This document shows positions 8,956-16,762 of a stretch of DNA of 64,000 nucleotides, piece by piece. The stretch spans positions 9,717-73,716 of the forward strand of contig JAEZCL010000098.1 of assembly GCA_023433585.1 (NCBI GenBank), given 5' to 3'. This DNA comes from Pseudomonadota bacterium (GTDB lineage: Bacteria > Pseudomonadota > Alphaproteobacteria > Caulobacterales > Caulobacteraceae). A program made the position numbers and the translations under genes. The notes under the pieces are model-generated. The model was given only the letters and a program-made list of their open reading frames with translations. It had not been told where the DNA came from and did no database searches. Numbering within the stretch: the first letter of the stretch is position 1; every line of letters starts with the position of its first letter.

Positions 8956-9585
8956 ATGGACCTTTCATCCAAAGCCGGTCTGGCCAAGCCCGTTCTGGTC
9001 AGCGACGACGGCGCCGTGAGGCGCCCCAGCCGGGAACAGGCCATGGAGGCGGTGCGCACCCTGATCGCCTGGGCCGGGGACGATCCGTCGCGCGAGGGCC
9101 TGATCGACACGCCACGCCGCGTAGTGGACGCCTATGGCGACTGGTTCCAGGGCTATGACGCCGACGCGGCCAAGGAGCTGAGCCGCACCTTCGAGGACGT
9201 CCAAGGCTATGACGACATGGTCATGCTGCGCGACATCGAGGTGGAGAGCCACTGCGAACACCACATGGCCCCGTTCCTGGGCAAGGCCTATGTGGCCTAT
9301 GTGCCGACCGAGAAGGTGGTGGGCATCTCCAAGCTGGCGCGGGTGGTGGAGATTTTCTCCAAGCGGCTCCAGACCCAGGAGACCCTGACCCAGGAGATCG
9401 CCCAGGCCATCGAGGACAACCTGCTTCCCGCCGGGGTCGCCGTTCTGATCGACGCGGAGCATCAGTGCATGACCACCCGGGGCGTGCACCACCGTCATGT
9501 CTCCACCATCACCACCCGCTTCACCGGCGCCTTCAAGACCGACCAGGCCTTGCAGGACCGCTTCCTGAAGCTGGCGCGGGGGTGA
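8956..9585 (+). CDS. folE: GTP cyclohydrolase I
   Basis: First enzyme of tetrahydrofolate synthesis, turning GTP into 7,8-dihydroneopterin triphosphate. The 209-residue protein has the zinc ligands C100 and H103 (SHCEHH) and C171 (HQCMTTRG), plus the [15 protein letters not shown] and ETLTQEIA signatures of the homodecameric type IA enzyme. The start at 8956 gives the usual short variable N-terminus; an in-frame ATG at 8836 would read across the cysS promoter region. Followed by a strong hairpin terminator. Confidence 0.96.
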   Translation: MDLSSKAGLAKPVLVSDDGAVRRPSREQAMEAVRTLIAWAGDDPSREGLIDTPRRVVDAYGDWFQGYDADAAKELSRTFEDVQGYDDMVMLRDIEVESHCEHHMAPFLGKAYVAYVPTEKVVGISKLARVVEIFSKRLQTQETLTQEIAQAIEDNLLPAGVAVLIDAEHQCMTTRGVHHRHVSTITTRFTGAFKTDQALQDRFLKLARG

Positions 9586-9596
9586 GCCGCCCCCGT

Positions 9597-9617
9597 CCTT
9601 CTCCCGAGGGGAGAAGG
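9597..9617 (+). terminator. Hairpin terminator after folE
   Basis: CCTTCTCCC / GGGAGAAGG, a perfect 9-bp stem with a 3-nt loop, 11 bp after the folE stop. No long T-run follows, as is common in this GC-rich genome. From 9618 to about 9785 I see no gene, only low-conservation sequence with further short CCCTC-rich dyads. Confidence 0.6.
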
Positions 9618-9797
9618 GGGAACCCGCGCACCGGAGCGCATAGCGCGACGGTTCTTGCGCGGGGGTGGAGGAAGGAGCGGCGAAGCCGATCCAACGGCGG
9701 GGCGTTCGTTGGTTGCCGGTTCGCACCGTAACCCCTCACCCTGCGCGCCAAGAAGCGGTCTGCTTCGCATCCCGTTGCGCTCAAGCCCTCTCCCATC

Positions 9798-9995
9798 GGA
9801 GACCTTTGCGTAATTCTTATCTCCGCTCATCCCCGCGAACGCGGGGACCCAGTTCTGTCCAGCTTGACGCCGACGCTTCAGGACTGGCGAGCGGTGGATG
9901 ACCCTTTCCCGCTGCAACACCCAAAGGACTGGGTCCCCGCGTTCGCGGGGATGAGCGGAAGTTTTTGAGCCACTGGCAGTTATGCAAAGGTCTCC
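9798..9995. mobile_element. 198-bp palindromic non-autonomous element (MITE-like), copy 1
   Basis: Bounded by inverted ends GGAGACCTTTGCGTAA and TTATGCAAAGGTCTCC (one mismatch in 16). Inside, a second inverted pair carries CCGCTCATCCCCGCG followed by AACGCGGGGACCCAG on the left and its complement on the right, itself containing the small hairpin CCCCGCG-AA-CGCGGGG. There is no coding gene; one frame gives the WVPAFAGM-type peptide often mis-annotated as protein. A copy of identical length lies at 53728-53925 in opposite orientation. CCATCGG flanks the ends (9793-9799 and 9994-10000), consistent with a target duplication. It sits in the folE-dehydrogenase gap. Confidence 0.8.
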
Positions 9996-10016
9996 ATCGG
10001 GAGAGGGAAGCTGAAT

Positions 10017-11147
10017 CTAATATCCCCCCGCGCGCGCCACGCGCTCGGCGTGGAACCCGGCGTCGCCGAACAGCTCGTTCAGAACCCGCACGCGCTTCAT
10101 GAACAGGCCCACGTCGAATTCGTCCGTCATGCCGACGCCGCCGTGCATCTGCACCGCCTCCTGCACCGCCAGTTCGGCCACGCGCCCCGCCTTGGCCTTG
10201 GCCACCGAAACAGCGAACGCGGCGGCCTCATCGCCCGCATCCAGCTTCTGAAGCGCGGCCAGGGTGGCCGCGCGCACGCTCTCCAGCTCGGTGAACAGGT
10301 GGGCCGCCCGGTGCTGCAGCGCCTGGAACTCGCCGATCAGCTTGCCGAACTGTTTGCGGGTCTTCAGATAGTCAGTGGTGATCCTGAACGCCTGATCGCC
10401 CGCGCCCAGCAGGGATGACGCCGCGCACGCCCGGCCCAGATTCAGTGCGCCTTCCAGAATTTCGCCCCCGCCGTCCACCGGCCCGATCACGGCCCCGGCG
10501 GTCACCGCCACATCGCTCAGCGTCACCCGCGCGGCGTTGTGGGCGTCCACCATCAGGGTGCGCTCCACCTGGACCCCTGCCGTTTTTGGATCGATCAGGA
10601 ACAGGGTCAGCCCGTCCATCCCTTCGCCGGAGGTGCGCGCCGCCACGATCAGGGCGTCGGCTGCATGGCCGTCCAGCACGAAGCCCTTGGCGCCATTCAA
10701 TTTGAAGCCGTTGCCCGACCGCTCGGCCGTGGTCGTGATGCGGTGCGGCCCATGCTTGGCGCCTTCGTCCACGGCCAGAGCGACAATCGCCTCGCCCGCC
10801 GCGATGCGGGGCAGCCAGGCCGCCTGCTGCTCCTCCGACCCGGCCTTCAGGGCCGTGGCCGACAGCACGGCGGACGACAGGAACGGCGAGGGCGTCAGGG
10901 TGCGTCCCAGCGCTTCGGCCACGACCCCCGCCTCAACGGCGCCCAGGCCCGAGCCGCCCTGCCCCTCCGGGATCAGGACGCCGGAAAAACCCATCTCACC
11001 GAAGCCGCGCCACAGGTCGCGGGACAGGCCGTCAGGATCGCGCGCGTCCCGCAGTTTTCTCAGGTGCGCGATGGGCGCGTTCTCAGCCAGGAACCCGTCG
11101 GCCGCCTCGGCCAGCATCTGCTGTTCGTCGGTCAGGATCAGGGGCAT
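10017..11147 (-). CDS. Acyl-CoA dehydrogenase family protein
   Basis: FAD-dependent acyl-CoA dehydrogenase of 376 residues, introducing a trans-2,3 double bond into an acyl-CoA-type substrate. The N-terminal helical domain begins MPLILTDEQQML, the middle strand domain includes the FVLDG and LDPKTAGVQV-like segments, and the C-terminal domain shows RKQFGKLIGEFQALQHRAA (FAD/subunit contact) and QMHGGVGMTDEF. The usual catalytic Glu position is not certain in this divergent subfamily. It lies three bases after the stop of another acyl-CoA dehydrogenase, as in paired subunits that form alpha2beta2 enzymes for steroid or bulky acyl-CoA chains. Pairing is inferred from the arrangement. Confidence 0.88.
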   Translation of the reverse strand: MPLILTDEQQMLAEAADGFLAENAPIAHLRKLRDARDPDGLSRDLWRGFGEMGFSGVLIPEGQGGSGLGAVEAGVVAEALGRTLTPSPFLSSAVLSATALKAGSEEQQAAWLPRIAAGEAIVALAVDEGAKHGPHRITTTAERSGNGFKLNGAKGFVLDGHAADALIVAARTSGEGMDGLTLFLIDPKTAGVQVERTLMVDAHNAARVTLSDVAVTAGAVIGPVDGGGEILEGALNLGRACAASSLLGAGDQAFRITTDYLKTRKQFGKLIGEFQALQHRAAHLFTELESVRAATLAALQKLDAGDEAAAFAVSVAKAKAGRVAELAVQEAVQMHGGVGMTDEFDVGLFMKRVRVLNELFGDAGFHAERVARAGGY

Positions 11148-11150
11148 GGG

Positions 11151-12353
11151 TCAGGCTCCCGGCAGGTTCAGCAGATGCTTGGCGATGATGTTGAGCTGGA
11201 TTTCGCTGGTCCCGCCCTCGATGGAGTTGGCCTTGGTGCGCAGCCAGTCGCGCGCCGCCGCGCCGTCGCGGGACCGCTCGCCCTCCCACTCCAGCGCCTC
11301 CGAGCCGCCCGCCGCCATCATCAGTTCGTGGCGGCGCTTGTTCAGTTCCGAGCCGTAGTATTTCAGCACCGAACTCATGGCCGGATGGGCGCGGCCCGCC
11401 TTGGCCAGGTCGCCGGTCCGCTCCAGCGCCAGGCGGAAGGCGGCGGTGTCGATGTCCAGTTCGGCGATGCGGGCGCGAAGCATGGGCTCGTCCAGCCGTC
11501 CTGCTGCGTCCAGCCCGATGGAGTCGGTCGCGACCTGGCCCAGCGACGGCCCGCCCATGACCTCGCCCATGGCCCCGATCATGGTGCGCTCGTGGGCCAG
11601 CAGATATTTGGCCACGTCCCAGCCCCGGTTCAGCGTCCCGACCAGGTTTTCCTTCTCCACCCGCACGTCATCGAAGAAGGTCTCGCAGAAGGGCGACTTG
11701 CCGGAGATCAGGGTGATGGGCCGGGTCGAGACGCCGGGCGTGGTCATGTCGAACAGCACGAAGGAGATGCCCAGATGCTTGGGCGCCTCCGGGTCCGTGC
11801 GCACCAGACAGAAGATCCAGTCCGCCTTGTCGGCGTAGGAGGTCCACACCTTCTGACCGTTGACGATCCAGTGATCTCCGCGATCCTCGGCGCGGGTCTG
11901 GATTCCGGCCAGGTCCGAACCCGCGCCGGGTTCCGAATAGCCCTGACACCAGCGGATTTCCCCGCGCACGATTTCGGGCAGGAAACGCCGCTTCTGTTCC
12001 TCCGTGCCGAACTGCAGCAGGGCCGGGCCCAGCATCCAGACGCCGAAGCTGTTCAGGGCCGGCTGGGCCTTTATCCGGCGCAGCTCCGACACCAGCACCT
12101 TGGCCTGTTCGCGCGACAGGCCCCCGCCGCCGTATTCGGCGGGCCATTCCGGCGCGGTCCAGCCGCGCTCGCCCATGACCCGCAGCCATGTCTCATGGCC
12201 CGGCGTGGCGAAGACGGCGTTCCGGCCGCCCCAGATCATGTCGGCCTCGGAGCGCATCGGCCCGCGCACCTCGGCAGGGCAGTTCGCCTCCAGCCAGACG
12301 CGCGTTTCGGCGCGGAAGGCGTCCAGGTCGGGCGCGGGCTCGGGCTCGGTCAT
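11151..12353 (-). CDS. Acyl-CoA dehydrogenase family protein
   Basis: Second acyl-CoA dehydrogenase, 400 residues, directly upstream of its partner. Flavin-binding segments include WCQGYSEPGAGSDLAGIQT (the conserved S/T-rich middle-domain motif) and DHWIVNGQKVWTS. The C-terminal region has EGGTSEIQLNIIAKHLLNLP, the usual end motif. A GGAGA ribosome site precedes the ATG. The pair of different dehydrogenases in one operon resembles heterotetrameric enzymes of sterol side-chain degradation, but no other such genes are nearby, so the substrate remains unknown. Confidence 0.9.
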   Translation of the reverse strand: MTEPEPAPDLDAFRAETRVWLEANCPAEVRGPMRSEADMIWGGRNAVFATPGHETWLRVMGERGWTAPEWPAEYGGGGLSREQAKVLVSELRRIKAQPALNSFGVWMLGPALLQFGTEEQKRRFLPEIVRGEIRWCQGYSEPGAGSDLAGIQTRAEDRGDHWIVNGQKVWTSYADKADWIFCLVRTDPEAPKHLGISFVLFDMTTPGVSTRPITLISGKSPFCETFFDDVRVEKENLVGTLNRGWDVAKYLLAHERTMIGAMGEVMGGPSLGQVATDSIGLDAAGRLDEPMLRARIAELDIDTAAFRLALERTGDLAKAGRAHPAMSSVLKYYGSELNKRRHELMMAAGGSEALEWEGERSRDGAAARDWLRTKANSIEGGTSEIQLNIIAKHLLNLPGA

Positions 12354-12519
12354 GGGAGGGTCTCCTGCCGGGGCGTTTGCGGAACCCTACCGGGTCCGTG
12401 GTCAAAAGCTACCCTCTATCGGCCCGGAGCGTAACCGCTTTTGAGGCGGGTTCCGCTTGACGGACGCCGTCATACCGGCGACGAGAAATCCCAGATATTC
12501 AAGAGAGGAAACCGGTGTC

Positions 12520-13197
12520 ATGCGTCACGACCGTCTGAGCGTTTTGCAGCAGCTCGAGCGCCAGGGCGTGGTGCCGGTTTTCTATCACCCGGACGTGGAG
12601 ACCTGCATCGCGGTCATCGAGGCCTGCGCCAGGGCGGGCGCCCCGGCGGTCGAGTTCACCAACCGGGGCGACTTCGCCGCCCATGTGTTCCTGGAGGTCA
12701 GCCGCCACTTCGCCGAGGCGTACCCGGACGTCATCATGGGCGTGGGCTCCATCGTCGACGCGCCCACAGCCGGGCTCTACATCGCGGGCGGCGCGCGCTT
12801 CGTGGTCGGCCCCATGCTGAACGCCGAAGTGGCGCGCCTGTGCAACCGGCGCCAGATCGCCTATTTGCCGGGCTGCGGCTCGGCCACCGAGATCTCCGAC
12901 GCCCAGGAGCTGGGCTGCGACATCGTCAAGGTGTTCCCCGGCTCGTCCGTGGGCGGCCCGGACTTCGTCAAGGCGGTGAAGGGCCCGATGCCCTGGACCA
13001 AGATCATGCCCACCGGCGGCGTGGACCCGGACCCGGCCTCCATCGAGAAGTGGTTCGGCGCGGGCATCGTGGCGGCGGGCATGGGCTCCAAGCTCATCAC
13101 CGACGCGGCGGTCAAGGCCAAGGACTGGGCCGGGATCGAGGCCAAGGTGCGCGACACGGTCAAGGCCATCGCCGACTTCCGCGCCGCGAAGGGCTGA
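12520..13197 (+). CDS. 2-keto-3-deoxy-6-phosphogluconate / 4-hydroxy-2-oxoglutarate aldolase family
   Basis: Class I aldolase of the Eda family, 225 residues. The Schiff-base lysine is K137 in DIVKVFPGS and the general-base region is PAVEFTNR with E45; the phosphate-binding TGGV is at about 165-168. The E. coli family normally reads KFFPAE and EVTLRT, so this is a divergent member and may act on a different keto acid. The ATG at 12520 follows an AGAGAGGAAACC ribosome site; an in-frame ATG at 12457 is rejected. It is divergent from the acyl-CoA dehydrogenases and not clustered with edd. Confidence 0.82.
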   Translation: MRHDRLSVLQQLERQGVVPVFYHPDVETCIAVIEACARAGAPAVEFTNRGDFAAHVFLEVSRHFAEAYPDVIMGVGSIVDAPTAGLYIAGGARFVVGPMLNAEVARLCNRRQIAYLPGCGSATEISDAQELGCDIVKVFPGSSVGGPDFVKAVKGPMPWTKIMPTGGVDPDPASIEKWFGAGIVAAGMGSKLITDAAVKAKDWAGIEAKVRDTVKAIADFRAAKG

Positions 13198-13284
13198 CCG
13201 CCGCCCGGCGAATGAACTCTCACGCCGCTGTCGGAACGGTGGTATGTGTAAGCCGCCTTCAGGTTTCGACACATGGGAGGGACG

Positions 13285-15063
13285 ATGCGCAGGATGCTCA
13301 GCACAGGGGCGGCCCTGGCGGCGCTCGTCCTGTTCTCCGGCTCGGCGTCGGCGCCGTCGCCGACGTCGTTTGCCGCCGGTCTGCTGGATTTCGCCGATCC
13401 GGTCCGACAGGCGCGCGCCGTCTGCGGCTCGGCGGTCGCCAAGGCCACGCTGGCCGGGCGTCTGCTCGCGGCGAAGTCGGTCGCCCATGCGCTGAGCGCC
13501 GATGTCGAAGGCATCGCCCTCTATCCGGACCTCGCCGAGGTCCGGTTCGCCATAACCACCGCCGACGATCAGGCCGGGCGTTATTTCAATCAGGGCCTGG
13601 TGCTCAGCTACGGCTTCAACCACGCGGGCGCGGTGCGGTCGTTCCGGGAGGCCCAGAGGCGTGATCCCGGCTGCGCCATGTGCTGGTGGGGCGAGGCGGT
13701 GGCGCTGGGCCCCAACATCAACGCCCCCATGGATGACCGCGACCGGGAGGCGGCGCTGGCCGCGCTGGATCGCGCCATGTCCCTTCGCCAGGACGCCTCG
13801 CCGCTGGAACGGGCCCTGATCGAAGCGGCGGCGATGCGCTATTCGGCGGACCCGCAGGCGGATCGGACCACGCTGGACGCCGCCTATGCCGACGCCATGC
13901 TGGCCGTCGCCGCCCGCTTTCCCGACCACGACGAGGTCGCCGTCCTGGCGGCCGAGGCGGTCATGGACGCCAGCCCCTGGTACTACTGGGAGGCGGACAG
14001 GCGCACGCCGGTCGGCCGCTCCGGCGAGGCCGTGCGCCTGATCGAGACGGTGCTGGCGCGCACGCCGGACCATGTCCAGGCCGCCCACCTCTATATCCAC
14101 CTGATGGAAAGCAGCGACCCGGCGCGGGCCGAGGCGGCCGCCGACCGGCTGGCGGGCGCGGCTCTGACCGCCGGCCATCTGGTCCACATGCCCGCCCACA
14201 TCTACCTGGCCCGGGGACGCCACGCCGACTCGATCCGGGTCAATGTCGCCGCCGCGCGCGCCGACGAGGCATGGATACGCGCCTCGAACGATCAGGGCCT
14301 GGTCCGCTACGGCTATTATCCGCACAACGTCCACTTCATCGTCGCCTCAGCCCAGATGGCGGGCGATGTGGACACCGTGGTGAGCGAAGCGGCGCGCCTG
14401 CGAACCCTTCTGGATCTGGACACCTCCGCTCGCATCGCCTGGGTGCAGGTGATCGACGCCGCGCCCTACATGGCCATGGCCCAGGTCGCCGCGCCGGCCG
14501 ACATCCTGGCGCTTCCGGCGGCCGACGCCCGCCTTCCGTTCGCCGAGGCCATGCGCCTTTACGCCCGCGCCGTGGCCTATGCCCAACTGGGAGACGGCGC
14601 GGCCTTCGACCGGACGCTGGCCCGGATGCGGGCCATGGGCGAAACCGATCTTTTCGCCGACATGATCGCCCAGGGCGTGCCCGCGACGGACCTGATCGCC
14701 CTGGCCGTCGCGGCGGCGGAGGGCCGCCGCGCCTACGTCGAAGGCCGCTTCGAGGACGCCGTCGGGCGCTACCGCGAGGCGGCGGCCATCGAGGCCGGGA
14801 TTCCCTACATGGAGCCGGCCTACTGGCCCTATCCGGTCAACCAGTCTCTGGGCGCGGCCCTGATCCGCGCCGGTCGCCCGGCGGAGGCTTCGGCGGCGTT
14901 CCGCGCCGCCCTGGTCCAGGCGCCGAACAACGGCTGGGCGCTGTACGGTCTGGCGCGCAGCGAGGCGGCCCAGGGCCATGATCTGGAAGCGGCTGCGGCG
15001 CGCCGCGCCCTGACACAGGCCTGGCTCGGCGACGCCCACTGGCTGACGCTGGACCGGCTATAG
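13285..15063 (+). CDS. Exported TPR-repeat protein
   Basis: A 592-residue protein with an N-terminal signal (RRMLSTGAALAALVLFSGSASA) and many helix-pair repeats. TPR-like units are evident at FNQGLVLSYGFNHAGAVRSFREAQRRDP, at the AYVEGRFEDAVGRYREAAAIEAG segment and near the end (AGRPAEASAAFRAALVQAP). A CAMCWWGEA motif follows the first repeat, as in a family of large periplasmic tetratricopeptide proteins of unknown function. GGGAGGGACG immediately before the ATG at 13285 fixes the start. Likely a periplasmic scaffold; no enzymatic motif seen. Confidence 0.8.
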   Translation: MRRMLSTGAALAALVLFSGSASAPSPTSFAAGLLDFADPVRQARAVCGSAVAKATLAGRLLAAKSVAHALSADVEGIALYPDLAEVRFAITTADDQAGRYFNQGLVLSYGFNHAGAVRSFREAQRRDPGCAMCWWGEAVALGPNINAPMDDRDREAALAALDRAMSLRQDASPLERALIEAAAMRYSADPQADRTTLDAAYADAMLAVAARFPDHDEVAVLAAEAVMDASPWYYWEADRRTPVGRSGEAVRLIETVLARTPDHVQAAHLYIHLMESSDPARAEAAADRLAGAALTAGHLVHMPAHIYLARGRHADSIRVNVAAARADEAWIRASNDQGLVRYGYYPHNVHFIVASAQMAGDVDTVVSEAARLRTLLDLDTSARIAWVQVIDAAPYMAMAQVAAPADILALPAADARLPFAEAMRLYARAVAYAQLGDGAAFDRTLARMRAMGETDLFADMIAQGVPATDLIALAVAAAEGRRAYVEGRFEDAVGRYREAAAIEAGIPYMEPAYWPYPVNQSLGAALIRAGRPAEASAAFRAALVQAPNNGWALYGLARSEAAQGHDLEAAAARRALTQAWLGDAHWLTLDRL

Positions 15064-15086
15064 GCCGGTCGGACGCCTTATCCCGT

Positions 15087-16637
15087 TCAGACGGGGCTTC
15101 GGGGAGCCTCGCCGAACGTCTCGATCAGCGGCCCGATCCAGGGCCGGTATCGCGGCCATCGGTCCGGCCGGCGCGTGATCGGCGCCCCGACCTGCAGGGC
15201 CGAGAACGTCCGCATGGGCGCCCGGCGCCGCTCCGGCTTCAGATAGTCCGCCTTCCAGTCCAGGCCGCAGAAGGTGAACAGACGCCGGCCCTCTTCGTCC
15301 GGGGCCTCGCACAGGGCCTCGTGGTCCAGCGTCAGGACGCGGTCGCCCAGCCGCGCCTTCCAGTCCGCCATCAGCCGCTCGGATAGCGTCCAGGCGTGGG
15401 CCGTCTGAGCCAGGTCGCCGGCGTATCCATAGGCGCCCGCGAAGTTCAGCAGGTGGATGGACAAACAGGTCTCGCGCGGGTCGCGCCGCACATGGATGAA
15501 CCTCGCCTTGGGGAACAGCCGGGCGATGACCCCCACATAGAGCAGATTCAGCGGCATCTTGTCGGTGACGCGGCGCCGGTTCAGCCCCGCCGCGCGATAA
15601 CGCCCGGCGATGTCGGAGCGCATGTCGGCCTCGCGCGCCTGAAGCGCCGCCGCCGCGCCTTTCGCGCCCATGCGCCCGGCGATGATCTCGATCTCGCGGC
15701 CCGCCAGGGCCAGTTCCATCCGCTCGCCCCCCGCCGCGACCATGGGGTCCGCCCCCAGGACGGATTCGGTCAGCGAGGTTCCCGAACGGGGCATCCCCAC
15801 GATGACCAGCGGCTCCAGCGTCTCGTCGGCGCCGGCGCCGGCCGCCCCCGCGTCATGTACGGCGAGCATGAACGCCGCCGCAGCGTCCTCGCGCGCGGGA
15901 TCATAGACCGACGGGATCAGCCCGCCGGCCAGCCGCGCCCACGTCATGGCGCCTTGCGGATCTTTCATCCGGTCATGGGCGCCCGCCAGCGCATAGGCCG
16001 CCTCGGCCCGCAGATGCGGCGGCAGGGCGGCGTTCCCGGCGGCGGCTTCCAGCGCCTTGAGCCGGTCGCCCCTCGGCTTCAGGGCGCACAGCTGCGACAG
16101 CAGGCCGACATGACCCGGCGCTCGTTCCAGCGCCGCCTCCAGCACCGTTCCGGCCTCATCAATCCGACGCAGGGCGATCAGCACGTCCGCCAGTCCGGCG
16201 ACTGCGTCCGCATGGACCGCCGGGACCTGCATCGCCTGTCGGTAAAGGGTCTGGGCCGTCTTCAGATCGTTGGCCAGATAGGCCGCCCGCGCCGCCTCCA
16301 TGCGGTCGGCGGCCGTCCCCTCCGGCAGGCGCGCGGCGCGCTGGAACGCCTCGGCGGCCAGGGTGAAATCATTGGCCTGGTTCGCCGCGCCGCCGAAACG
16401 ACGCCAGAAGCCGATGTCGCCTGCCTGCGTCCGCGCCAGAGCCGAAAGGGCGGCGAGGCGGGCGGTGGGCTGGCCCGATCGCTGCGCCAGATCGGTCAGG
16501 GCGGCGGTCAGGGTCTGGTCCGGAGCCTTCGCCGCGCGCCGGGCCAGAAGCGCGGCGGCGCTCACATCCAGGCCCTGGCGGATCAGGCGTCCCGCCTCGT
16601 CGACGGCGGCCAGGGTGTCAGGGGCGGCGGGAGTCAT
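15087..16637 (-). CDS. TPR domain sulfotransferase
   Basis: A 516-residue fusion of N-terminal TPR helices (about 1-260) and a C-terminal PAPS-dependent sulfotransferase. The 5'-phosphosulfate loop is VGMPRSGTSLTES near residue 280 and the 3'-phosphate-binding segment is FIHVRRDPRETCLS; DKMPLN and a catalytic-base region lie between. Such TPR-sulfotransferases are frequent in Caulobacterales and related marine bacteria; targets (sugars, lipids or protein tyrosine) are not known. No signal peptide, so cytosolic. Convergent with the exported TPR gene. Confidence 0.87.
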   Translation of the reverse strand: MTPAAPDTLAAVDEAGRLIRQGLDVSAAALLARRAAKAPDQTLTAALTDLAQRSGQPTARLAALSALARTQAGDIGFWRRFGGAANQANDFTLAAEAFQRAARLPEGTAADRMEAARAAYLANDLKTAQTLYRQAMQVPAVHADAVAGLADVLIALRRIDEAGTVLEAALERAPGHVGLLSQLCALKPRGDRLKALEAAAGNAALPPHLRAEAAYALAGAHDRMKDPQGAMTWARLAGGLIPSVYDPAREDAAAAFMLAVHDAGAAGAGADETLEPLVIVGMPRSGTSLTESVLGADPMVAAGGERMELALAGREIEIIAGRMGAKGAAAALQAREADMRSDIAGRYRAAGLNRRRVTDKMPLNLLYVGVIARLFPKARFIHVRRDPRETCLSIHLLNFAGAYGYAGDLAQTAHAWTLSERLMADWKARLGDRVLTLDHEALCEAPDEEGRRLFTFCGLDWKADYLKPERRRAPMRTFSALQVGAPITRRPDRWPRYRPWIGPLIETFGEAPRSPV

Positions 16638-16762
16638 CGGCGAACTTGTTCCACCTGGAGGGCAGGCTGTCCATCACGAAGGCGGGGATTTGAACCGCCG
16701 CGCCGACCCGCATAAGGATGGCGCATTCGGTGTTCCGCCGGGTGTGCTCAGGGAGTCTCCGC

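Noticed and set aside
9800..9990. Short frames inside the 198-bp elements (WVPAFAGM-like peptides)
   Set aside because: They arise from the palindromic repeat itself; this peptide type is a known mis-annotation pattern and has no ribosome site.
10539..12434. A 631-residue plus-strand frame across the two acyl-CoA dehydrogenases
   Set aside because: Same cause; the minus strand encodes two recognisable enzymes with ribosome sites and correct lengths.
16672..16700. Sequence resembling a tRNA T-arm (GGCGGTTCAAATCC on the minus strand)
   Set aside because: No matching acceptor, D or anticodon arms and no CCA within tRNA distance, so chance similarity in a promoter region.
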